A stretch of DNA of 17,199 nucleotides from positions 1 to 17,199 of the forward strand of contig JAISBH010000114.1 in NCBI GenBank assembly GCA_031266295.1, read 5' to 3'. The notes below the pieces were generated by a model. That model did not search any database, had not been told where the DNA came from, and worked only from the letters and a program-made list of their open reading frames with translations. Origin of the DNA: Oscillospiraceae bacterium (GTDB lineage Bacteria > Bacillota > Clostridia > Christensenellales > Aristaeellaceae). Positions 7,296 through 13,684 of this stretch are shown in pieces. Numbering within the stretch: the stretch's first letter is position 1; every line of letters starts with the position of its first letter. The position numbers were made by a program, and so were the translations under genes.

Positions 7296-7691
7296 ATGTA
7301 CAATCATCAAGAACCGGACGCCCCTGTCGGAGCAGTCATATCGAATAACCCTGTCGTGAACCTGACGGCTACTTTCGCGTCGGCGTCGTTCCTGGCGGGA
7401 CTGTTCCTGTGCTTTGCCGACGCGCACAGCAAAACGATCCGGCGTTACTCGGTACAGTCGGTGGGACTGGGCGCGGCGTGGATCGCGTTCGCTATGGCGG
7501 CGTGGATACTCGCGCTGCTGGCGGCGTTCATACCATTCGTGGGCGGCGCGCTAGCGGCGGTATTCTATATAATCTGCGGCGCGGGCACGCTGGTATACGC
7601 CGTGACGCGCGTTAAGATGATGTTCAGCGCGTATCGCGGGCTGGCGTATGTGCTGCCGGTTATCGGGGAGACGCTCCGGAGGTTTGAGTAG
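7296..7691 (+). CDS. small DUF4870/Tic20-like membrane protein
   Basis: A 131-aa protein with three predicted membrane helices (about 22-42, 55-82 and 84-103). It has the DUF4870-like layout: a segment with F-x-D-A-H-S-K in the first loop, a long hydrophobic pair, and a C-terminal A-Y-R-G-L-A-Y-V-L-P-V-I-G motif that resembles the AYxGxxxxLPxIG ending of this family. The function of that family is unknown. GGGAG (7285-7289) lies 6 bases before the ATG. It is probably the last gene of the hydrolase-MurF-ligase operon. It converges on vanW with only 13 bp between stops and no evident terminator. Confidence 0.7.
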   Translation: MYNHQEPDAPVGAVISNNPVVNLTATFASASFLAGLFLCFADAHSKTIRRYSVQSVGLGAAWIAFAMAAWILALLAAFIPFVGGALAAVFYIICGAGTLVYAVTRVKMMFSAYRGLAYVLPVIGETLRRFE

Positions 7692-7704
7692 CAGTCTCGG
7701 CGTG

Positions 7705-8553
7705 TCATAGCGGCCTTGTTAGCTTATACCCAATTTCAGTTTCGTTAGTATACAGCGCGTCCTGACGCAGGAACGCGCCTGTTTTCGCGTTGATGGTCTG
7801 GCGAATCACATCGACGGACTCATATGTTTTCCCATCCTTTTCAAAGTACCGCAGATTCTCATTCACAATCCTATATCTCTTCTCGGGCGGACGCTTCACG
7901 AGTATCCTTCCGTAATAGTACAAATCATCCATCGTTAGTTCAATCTGCATAGCTTCGCATGAATCGTTACGCACCCGCAGATCCAGCCAACCCTCAAGGA
8001 TCGTAGCGTCCACGCCGCAGGGGTCGTCCGTCGAGGGATTGGGGAACTCCTTCACCCCATGCCTATGCCGCTCCACGATCGTAAGAGGCGTGTGCAGGAA
8101 CAGCCAGAACAAAGTGTTGCTCAACTGACACAGCCCGCCGCCATAGACCGCCACCAACCGCCCGTTGTGCACGCAGAGTCCATCCTTGTACGCTTCTCGC
8201 TCATCCGCGTGACGCGCCAGCCACCAGAGCGAGAACGTCTCGCCCGGATATATCACCACGCGGGACACGACCTCGGACGCCAGGCGCAGGTTATGCACCT
8301 TGTTATACTGGTATTGTATATCGGCCCCCGTATGCTCGTTGATCAGCAGAGACCGAGCCGCCGCCAGTTCATATGGGAACGGCGGCTCTTGGCGCGACGA
8401 GTAACGGTTCCCGTCGAACCGCATCTTCATGTAGTACGACTTCTTGCGCTGCCATTGACGCAGCGGCATCAGAAACGGAAAACGCTGGGTCGCCAATTTT
8501 CTAGACACCTCATAATCCTCCCGCATAAGCTTCGTATTAAATCCTATCAGCAT
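7705..8553 (-). CDS. vanW: VanW family protein
   Basis: 282 aa, very close in pattern to VanW of VanB-type glycopeptide-resistance clusters: an early TQRFPFLMPLRQWQRK segment, MRFDGNRY, PGETFS, GGGLCQLSN, LFLHTPLTIVERHRHG and VKEFPNPSTDDPCGVDATI. The biochemical function of VanW is not established. No signal peptide or membrane segment is obvious. I keep the ATG at 8553, which adds about ten residues before the family start; no strong Shine-Dalgarno is seen there or at the internal ATG 8526, so the start is uncertain. It is divergent from the D-Lac-type ligase with a 182-bp shared regulatory region containing VanR-like repeats. In enterococcal vanB clusters vanW lies within the operon on the same strand; here it is outside and opposite. 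Confidence 0.92.
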   Translation of the reverse strand: MLIGFNTKLMREDYEVSRKLATQRFPFLMPLRQWQRKKSYYMKMRFDGNRYSSRQEPPFPYELAAARSLLINEHTGADIQYQYNKVHNLRLASEVVSRVVIYPGETFSLWWLARHADEREAYKDGLCVHNGRLVAVYGGGLCQLSNTLFWLFLHTPLTIVERHRHGVKEFPNPSTDDPCGVDATILEGWLDLRVRNDSCEAMQIELTMDDLYYYGRILVKRPPEKRYRIVNENLRYFEKDGKTYESVDVIRQTINAKTGAFLRQDALYTNETEIGYKLTRPL

Positions 8554-8615
8554 GTTCGCCTGCGGTGTTTAACCAGGACTGGAGAAACCCTTACGTTTAT
8601 CTGAAGAAACCGCCA

Positions 8616-8649
8616 TAAGAAATCCTTAAGAAATGCCTAAGCCGAATCC
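8616..8649 (+). promoter_or_regulatory. three 11-bp-phased direct repeats, putative VanR sites
   Basis: TAAGAAATCCT (8616), TAAGAAATGCC (8627) and TAAGCCGAATC (8638) start exactly 11 bp apart. OmpR-type response regulators bind such phased repeats. The TA-A-GAAA core matches the known enterococcal VanR motif TCGTA-N-GAAA-N-T in its central part. A -10-like TTTAAT follows at 8675-8680 with no recognisable -35 (the expected place reads CGAACC), as in activator-dependent promoters. Confidence 0.6.
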
Positions 8650-8674
8650 TACGAACCGCGCGGCGGGATTATGG

Positions 8675-8680
8675 TTTAAT
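8675..8680 (+). promoter_or_regulatory. -10 box of the resistance operon (activator-dependent)
   Basis: TTTAAT lies 56 bp before the ligase start and 26 bp beyond the repeat array. TATGGT (8670-8675) overlaps it as an alternative. The absence of a consensus -35 fits regulation by phosphorylated VanR. Confidence 0.4.
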
Positions 8681-8735
8681 GACAGCGTCGAAAAGCGATG
8701 AATAGAATCGCGTGATAATAAGGAGGATTGAGGCG

Positions 8736-9779
8736 GTGAACACGAACAAAGTAAGGCTGCTGGTTCTGTACGGCGGCGCGTCGGAGGAGCATGGCGTATC
8801 CGTCAAATCCGCGCGTGAATTCTCGCGGCGGCTGAACCCGACGCGATACGATACGATCTATGTCTATGTCGGTCGCGACGGCATATGGAGACCGACGGAA
8901 TCGCCGGATAGCGAACCCGCGCAAGGTACGTTCGCCGCGTTGTCGACCGACCGCAGCAATAAAGGGCTTATCGTGCTGAAGGGCGGATCATACCAGGTTA
9001 TGCCAGTCGACGCCGCCTTTCCGATGCTGCACGGGAAGTACGGCGAGGACGGCGTGATTCAGGGCGTGCTGGAAGCGTCAGGCATTCCATATGTAGGATG
9101 CGGTATCGCCGCGTCGGCTCTGTGCATGGACAAGGTGCTTACATATATGGTCGTATCGGAATCAGGCGTGCGCGTACCGCGTCATAGGACGATAAGCGCG
9201 AACGCCGTCACGACAGGCGGGCTGAAATACCCGCTGTTCGTCAAGCCCGCGCGTTCGGGATCTTCGTTCGGCGTCAGCAAGGTGAGCGAGGCGGCTTCAC
9301 TGGAGGCCTCGGTACGCGCCGCGCTAGAGTACGACGACAAGGTGTTATTGGAAGAAGCCGTTGAAGGTCTGGAGATAGGCTGCGCCGTGATGGGGAATGG
9401 GTCAAACCTGATCACCGGCGAGCTGGATCAGATCGGCCTGTCGGGCGGATTCTTCCGCATCCATCAGGAATCCAAACCCGAGCAAGGTTCCGAAAACGCT
9501 ACCATCACCGTACCGGCTCCCATACCGGAAGTGGCGCGAACCCTCGCGGTCGAGACCGCAAAGACGGTCTTCCGCGCGCTGGGATGCCGGGGACTCGCGC
9601 GCGTGGACATGTTCCTGACCCCGGACGGGCGTATAGTACTCAACGAGGTGAATACCATGCCCGGTTTCACTTCATACAGCCGCTATCCTAGGATGATGGC
9701 GTGCGCGGGTCTCTCGCTGGACGACGTGATCGACCGGCTGATCGCTCTGGCGTTGGAAAAAGAGGGATGCGCGCTATGA
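8736..9779 (+). CDS. D-alanine--D-lactate ligase, VanA/VanB-like
   Basis: 347-aa ATP-grasp ligase. It has LYGGASEEHGVSVKSA at the start, LFVKPARSGSSFGVSKV in the central loop, GCRGLARVDMF, and NEVNTMPGFTSYSRYP (303-318). The specificity loop reads GGFFRIHQE with His243, followed by PEQGSENATITVPA. This is the signature of VanA/VanB/VanD-type D-Ala-D-Lac ligases (VanA His244), unlike the EKY loop of D-Ala-D-Ala and D-Ala-D-Ser enzymes. The product lowers vancomycin binding to cell-wall precursors. I chose GTG 8736 because AGGAGG (8721-8726) lies 9 bases before it; a GTG at 8712 would place that site inside the gene. Its end overlaps vanY by 3 bp. No D-lactate dehydrogenase (vanH) precedes it. 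The subtype letter cannot be assigned without alignment. Confidence 0.93.
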   Translation: MNTNKVRLLVLYGGASEEHGVSVKSAREFSRRLNPTRYDTIYVYVGRDGIWRPTESPDSEPAQGTFAALSTDRSNKGLIVLKGGSYQVMPVDAAFPMLHGKYGEDGVIQGVLEASGIPYVGCGIAASALCMDKVLTYMVVSESGVRVPRHRTISANAVTTGGLKYPLFVKPARSGSSFGVSKVSEAASLEASVRAALEYDDKVLLEEAVEGLEIGCAVMGNGSNLITGELDQIGLSGGFFRIHQESKPEQGSENATITVPAPIPEVARTLAVETAKTVFRALGCRGLARVDMFLTPDGRIVLNEVNTMPGFTSYSRYPRMMACAGLSLDDVIDRLIALALEKEGCAL

Positions 9780-10471
9780 GTACAATAAGTACGAAGCGTA
9801 AAATAATCAGCCGCGTCATACTGGCCGTCATTCTGCTGACGGCGTGCGGCTGCGCACAAGCTCAAGATCGCAGTCCGATCGTGTCGGACACGCTGCAGCC
9901 TTACAACATACCTAACGCGGCGATCGGCAGCGTAATGCTGGTCAGCGCGTCCAACCCGCTGCCGGATGGGTTCGCCGTCGGTGCGCTGGTGAATCTCTAT
10001 AACGAGAAGCGTTCCTTCGCGCTGGCATCCAGCGGCATCCGCCTGACCCGCGAGACATTCGAGGCGGCTAATCAAATGTTCGCTCAGGCGAAGCGTGACG
10101 GCGTAAGCGGTTTCATACTCACCAGCGGATACCGGACGGAGGACGAACAGCGCACGCTGTATGAAAACACCACCGATGGAACGGCCGCACCTCCTGGCGC
10201 CAGCGAGCATCAGACCGGACTCGCCTTTGACGTTACGTCGCACAGCGACGGTGGTTTTGAGGATACCCCGCAATTCCGCTGGCTAAGCGAGCATTGCTGG
10301 GACTATGGCTTTATCCTGAGGTATCCCGAGGGCAAGGACGGCATAACCGGCATCCCTTACGAACCCTGGCATTACCGGTATGTGGGCGCTATAATAGCGC
10401 GTGAAATCCACCAGAACAGCTGGACGCTGGAAGAATATCTGGAGGATCATTATGAAAGGAATGGCAGCTGA
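9776..10471 (+). CDS. vanY: VanY-type D,D-carboxypeptidase, lipoprotein
   Basis: 231 aa, peptidase M15B (VanY/D-Ala-D-Ala carboxypeptidase). The zinc ligands are seen in SEHQTGLAFD (His145, Asp152) and EPWHY (Glu196 catalytic, His199), and SGYRTEDEQ (117-125) supplies the substrate arginine region. The N-terminus has basic residues, a hydrophobic segment and LTAC with Cys24, a lipobox, so the enzyme is probably a lipoprotein facing the outside; enterococcal VanY is usually described as membrane-anchored. It removes terminal D-Ala from pentapeptide precursors that escaped replacement. GAGGG (9762-9766) precedes the ATG, which overlaps the ligase stop. An upstream start at 9701 would only add out-of-family residues inside the ligase gene. 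Confidence 0.92.
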   Translation: MSTISTKRKIISRVILAVILLTACGCAQAQDRSPIVSDTLQPYNIPNAAIGSVMLVSASNPLPDGFAVGALVNLYNEKRSFALASSGIRLTRETFEAANQMFAQAKRDGVSGFILTSGYRTEDEQRTLYENTTDGTAAPPGASEHQTGLAFDVTSHSDGGFEDTPQFRWLSEHCWDYGFILRYPEGKDGITGIPYEPWHYRYVGAIIAREIHQNSWTLEEYLEDHYERNGS

Positions 10472-11138
10472 CATGCGAAGTGTGGAGCTTAATCCCTGTG
10501 CGTCGGGTGCGACAGGGCGGGATATATCGCTGACGGAGGGTTTTGTCTATCTGGACGCCGTGCTGCCCGGAGTGTTTTGGGACGCGAAATACGCGACGGA
10601 GGATAACTTCACCGGAGCGGTGGTGGACGGATATCGCGTGAACCGCGTCGTGGGAACGCAGGAGATGGCGGACGCCCTCCTCAATGCCGCGCCTCTCGCA
10701 GAGAAACGGGGACAGGCCCTGCTGTTATGGGACGGATACCGCCCGCAGCGCGCCGTCGATTTCTTCTTAAAATGGGCGGCTTCTCCCGAGGACGGCAGGA
10801 CGAAGGCCAGGCATTATCCCAATATCCCAAAGACGGACTTCGTTCGCCTGGGCTATGTGGCGGAAAAATCCGGCCACACCAGGGGCAGCGCGATCGACCT
10901 GACGCTGTGCGATTCCACGGACGGGCGACCTATCGATATGGGCGGCGTATTCGATCTACTGGATGAACGTTCGCATCACGGTGCGAAAGGGCTGTCCGCG
11001 TCTGCGGCACGAAACCGCGAGATATTGCGGGAAATCATGGAGGACAGCGGTTTTAACCCTTACGATCGGGAATGGTGGCACTATTCGCTAAGAAATGAAC
11101 CGTATCCGGATCGTTACTTTGATTTCCCTATAGAATAG
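10452..11138 (+). CDS. vanX: VanX D-Ala-D-Ala dipeptidase
   Basis: 228 aa, about the usual VanX length plus a short N-terminal extension. Motifs match the family closely: WDAKYATEDNFTG, VNRVVGT, LLLWDGYRP (Arg98), SGHTRGSAIDLTL (His142 and Asp149, zinc), DERSHH, and EWWHY (Glu207 catalytic, His210 zinc), ending in EPYPDRYFDFP. VanX hydrolyses cytoplasmic D-Ala-D-Ala so that the depsipeptide is used instead; the lack of a signal peptide agrees. ATG 10452 was chosen for the GGAGG (10441-10445) six bases before it; it overlaps vanY by 20 bp. ATG 10473 is an alternative. The reading frame is intact and all catalytic residues are present. Confidence 0.95.
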   Translation: MKGMAADMRSVELNPCASGATGRDISLTEGFVYLDAVLPGVFWDAKYATEDNFTGAVVDGYRVNRVVGTQEMADALLNAAPLAEKRGQALLLWDGYRPQRAVDFFLKWAASPEDGRTKARHYPNIPKTDFVRLGYVAEKSGHTRGSAIDLTLCDSTDGRPIDMGGVFDLLDERSHHGAKGLSASAARNREILREIMEDSGFNPYDREWWHYSLRNEPYPDRYFDFPIE

Positions 11139-11164
11139 CAGTGGGTAACGCGCCGCCGCAGCTA

Positions 11165-11193
11165 TTGACAGTCCGCAAACGAAACCCTATCCT
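11165..11193 (+). promoter_or_regulatory. strong sigma-A promoter of vanRS
   Basis: Perfect -35 TTGACA (11165-11170), 17-bp spacer, -10 TATCCT (11188-11193). The transcript would start near 11200, so the true vanR start must be the GTG at 11213 and not the GTG at 11141 or ATG at 11195. It gives basal, VanR-independent expression of the sensor pair inside the larger operon. Confidence 0.75.
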
Positions 11194-11212
11194 AATGATC
11201 GGCGGTGATGAT

Positions 11213-11911
11213 GTGAACGAAAAGATTATGGTCGTGGATGATGAACGGGAAATCGCCGATCTGGTGGAGTTCTATCTCAAGAATGAAGGTTATGACATAT
11301 ATAAATTCTACAGAGGCGCGGACGCGCTAATGTGCGCTGCGGAACGCTCGCTCGACCTGGCCATACTGGACGTCATGCTCCCGGATGTGAGCGGCTATGA
11401 GATCTGCCGCATCATCCGTGAAAAGCGCACGTACCCGATTTTGATGCTGACAGCGAAGGGGGAGGAGATCGACAAGATAACCGGCCTCACGCTCGGCGCG
11501 GACGATTACGTGACAAAACCGTTCCGACCGTTGGAGCTGGTAGCGCGCGTAAAAGCGCAGCTCCGGCGATACACCCGATACAACGACGGCCAGAGTGACC
11601 GCCGCGAGAATGTGCTGGCTGTTCGCGGCCTGACGCTGAACCTCGACTCGCACGAGTGTACGCTGGACGAGCGGTTTGTTTCATTGACGCCTATCGAGTT
11701 TTCGATACTGCGGCTGCTGGCTGAATCGCCCGGCAAAGTCATTCCCGCTGAAGAGATATTCGAACGCGTGTGGGGCGAGAAATACCTGAATAACGCCAAC
11801 AACACCGTCATGGTGCATATCCGTCACCTGCGCGAGAAACTGCGCGATTCGCCCGAGCAGCCAAAGTATATTAGAACCGTGTGGGGAGTGGGATATAGAC
11901 TTGAGAAATGA
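11213..11911 (+). CDS. vanR: VanR response regulator
   Basis: 232-aa OmpR/PhoB-type regulator. The receiver begins KIMVVDDEREIADLVE (acidic pair Asp8-Asp9 in VVDDE), has the phosphorylation site in LAILDVMLPDVSG (Asp51), MLTAKG, and ADDYVTKPFRPLELVARVKAQLRRY. The C-terminal winged helix shows LTPIEFSILRLL, VWGEKY, NNTVMVHIRHLREKLRD and YIRTVWGVGYRLEK. The pattern is close to enterococcal VanR of VanA type. It should activate the ligase-vanYX promoter, plausibly through the 11-bp-phased repeats at 8616-8649. The GTG start has only a weak Shine-Dalgarno (GGTGA, 11204-11208) but is forced by the promoter position and family length. It overlaps vanS by 11 bp. Confidence 0.93.
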   Translation: MNEKIMVVDDEREIADLVEFYLKNEGYDIYKFYRGADALMCAAERSLDLAILDVMLPDVSGYEICRIIREKRTYPILMLTAKGEEIDKITGLTLGADDYVTKPFRPLELVARVKAQLRRYTRYNDGQSDRRENVLAVRGLTLNLDSHECTLDERFVSLTPIEFSILRLLAESPGKVIPAEEIFERVWGEKYLNNANNTVMVHIRHLREKLRDSPEQPKYIRTVWGVGYRLEK

Positions 11912-12899
11912 GGAACATGTATTCCTGCGCAAATGCGTGATGATCGCGGTTATCGCCATGGCGGCGACGCTGGTCGTGGTGTGGGTGCTCGACACGATGT
12001 TCAACGGCACGCTGCTGAACTTCTTCTCAATGCTGTTCATAACCCCCTCTATCAGGGGTTCCGTACGAACCTCGCTGCTGGGCTACGGTATTGTACTGAT
12101 GCTGTTTGTATCGCTGGTCTGCGTCGTGGTCGCGTACAGAACCTATATATCGCAGCACGCGCTCTACGTAGAGGCTAAGGCCGAAGCGGATCGCGCCAAG
12201 GCGCTGGCTGAAACGGAGGCGCAGCGCAAAAGTGATCTGATCACCTACCTGGCGCACGATCTGAGGACGCCGCTGGCCTCCGTCATCGCGTATCTAAGTC
12301 TGCTGGACGAATCGCCTGATCTCGCGCCGGATCAGCGCGCCAGGTTCGTCGGCGTCACGCTGGATAAGGCCAACCGTCTTGAGCGTCTCATTGACGAACT
12401 GTTCGAGATCATCCGCTTCAGCCTGCAGTCAATCACGATGAACGAGGAGCGGATCAGCCTAAGATTCATGCTGGAGCAGCTGGCTGACGAGTTCTATCCC
12501 ATTCTGCTACCCCATAGCAAGACCATCCGCGTTTCATGCGAGGAAGGACTGACGCTGCGCGGCGATTCAGATAAGCTGGCGCGCGTGTTCAACAACATAC
12601 TGAAGAACGCCTCCGCCTATAGCTACGACAACACACAAATCACGATAACCGTACACCAAAATGAGGACGGAACCGAGATTCATTTCGAGAATCACGGCGA
12701 CCCGATCCCGAGGCACAAGCAGGACGTGATATTCGAGAAATTCTATCGATTAGACGCGTCGCGCGCCTCGAAGACAGGCGGCGTCGGCTTGGGTCTTGCT
12801 ATCGCGAAGGAGATCGTCGAGGCGCACGGCGGAAGCATATCGGTAAACAGTGATGCAGCGTCCACGGTGTTTACCGTGGTGATCCCGGCATCACAGTAA
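11901..12899 (+). CDS. vanS: VanS sensor histidine kinase
   Basis: 332 aa. Two membrane helices (about 11-31 and 59-79) frame a short external loop of ~28 residues. Then follow a coiled linker (86-110), the H-box YLAHDLRTPLAS with His119, YLSLLDESPD, LDKANRLERLIDELFEI, the N-box FNNILKNASAYS (230-241), FEKFYRLDASRASKTGG and GLGLAIAKEIVEAHGG (296-311). These match VanS of VanA type, which has a small sensor loop, so it may sense an effect of the drug or a precursor, not a large ligand domain. The TTG at 11901 is the likeliest start, as it keeps the first helix whole; GTG 11937 or ATG 11940 would cut into it. VanS phosphorylates and dephosphorylates VanR. Confidence 0.93.
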   Translation: MRNEEHVFLRKCVMIAVIAMAATLVVVWVLDTMFNGTLLNFFSMLFITPSIRGSVRTSLLGYGIVLMLFVSLVCVVVAYRTYISQHALYVEAKAEADRAKALAETEAQRKSDLITYLAHDLRTPLASVIAYLSLLDESPDLAPDQRARFVGVTLDKANRLERLIDELFEIIRFSLQSITMNEERISLRFMLEQLADEFYPILLPHSKTIRVSCEEGLTLRGDSDKLARVFNNILKNASAYSYDNTQITITVHQNEDGTEIHFENHGDPIPRHKQDVIFEKFYRLDASRASKTGGVGLGLAIAKEIVEAHGGSISVNSDAASTVFTVVIPASQ

Positions 12900-12912
12900 C
12901 GGTGCTCTAACG

Positions 12913-13608
12913 CTATCCTAATCCATACCGCGTCTCGACCATACTGTCTTTTCCGCTGCAATCGAGCTTAAACTCCACCGGCTGCTTGCCGATGTGTTCC
13001 AAGGCTAGCTCGACGTGCTTCAATATAATGCCCAAATCGAACAGGTACAGCCTGCCTGGCAGCACCCTGCCTATACCACGGACGCTGGAGCGCACCGTCG
13101 CCTTGCCGTCTGTGAAGGTCAGCTTCCACGGCTGCAGATTAACGGCGGACGGCGCAAGCCTTGCGGCGCGGGCGACGTCGTTATCCTCATTGCTGACGTC
13201 CGTGATTTTGTTACGCTTGAACTCTCCCTCTCCCTTGCGGAGAGGGACGCTCGTTTTGCCAAAGCCCAGCAGGATACGGTAATCGGGCTGCGGTTCTTGC
13301 GGTTTCGCCATACCGCACCAAACGCTGCCATAGCCCGCGCTCTGCAGGTACAGATCCACACCCTGCAAAACGTAGCCGATGTTCACCCGAGCGGCGTCGC
13401 TGTCGTCGGCGAACGCGAGTATTGCGTATGGGGCTAACCCGCCCTTGAGCTTATCGCTGCCCACGATCTCAAACCGCGCGGACTGCCCCGGCAGCTGCTT
13501 CACTCCGTCGAGATAGGTCTTGATTCCGGACAGTTCCGCCTCGTCCAGCGGGGTCTTGTCGTATTGCCGGACGCTCCGGCGGGCGAATATGGTTTCATAC
13601 AGCGTCAT
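12913..13608 (-). CDS. nitroreductase-family protein (TM1586-like)
   Basis: 231 aa. The N-terminus ETIFARRSVRQYDKTPLDE is the FMN-phosphate-binding opening of nitroreductases. It is followed by YVLQGVDLYLQSAGYGSVWCGMAKP, a duplicated-half layout and ARLAPSAVNLQPWKL in the second half, as in the TM1586 type, where one chain is a fused pair of half domains. These are FMN/NAD(P)H oxidoreductases of usually unknown substrate. GAGGGTGA (13615-13622 on the minus strand) precedes the ATG. A perfect 23-nt hairpin lies inside the gene (13225-13247) without breaking the frame. It ends 13 bp from the vanS stop, convergent. It probably has its own promoter at 13656-13684. Confidence 0.85.
   Translation of the reverse strand: MTLYETIFARRSVRQYDKTPLDEAELSGIKTYLDGVKQLPGQSARFEIVGSDKLKGGLAPYAILAFADDSDAARVNIGYVLQGVDLYLQSAGYGSVWCGMAKPQEPQPDYRILLGFGKTSVPLRKGEGEFKRNKITDVSNEDNDVARAARLAPSAVNLQPWKLTFTDGKATVRSSVRGIGRVLPGRLYLFDLGIILKHVELALEHIGKQPVEFKLDCSGKDSMVETRYGLG
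13225..13247. repeat. perfect 9-bp-stem hairpin inside the nitroreductase gene
   Basis: TCCCTCTCC (13225-13233) and GGAGAGGGA (13239-13247) are perfect inverted copies around CTTGC. It encodes the LRKGEGE part of the protein, where relatives carry sequence of about the same length, so it need not be an insertion. Confidence 0.55.
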
Positions 13609-13655
13609 TTTTAATCACCCTCGTAATCATCCTTCGTTATTGTTCGTCGCTGTTG

Positions 13656-13684
13656 ATTATACTCCTCTACTCCATCGCTTTCAA
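13656..13684 (-). promoter_or_regulatory. sigma-A promoter for the nitroreductase gene
   Basis: On the minus strand: TTGAAA (13684-13679), 17 bp, TATAAT (13661-13656). The -35 lies in the last codons of the upstream permease and the spacer spans its stop codon. It would give a leader of about 40 nt. Confidence 0.7.

Noticed and set aside
8712..8735. GTG 8712 as start of the Van-type ligase
   Set aside because: It would place the AGGAGG ribosome binding site inside the gene; GTG 8736 is ideally spaced.
11134..11166. AATAGC / GCTATT pairing between vanX and vanR as a terminator
   Set aside because: Six pairs around a 21-nt loop and no T-run; a weak structure that overlaps the vanR -35 box.
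11141..11212. Longer vanR start (GTG 11141 or ATG 11195)
   Set aside because: Both fall upstream of the predicted transcription start of the TTGACA/TATCCT promoter and add residues absent from VanR.
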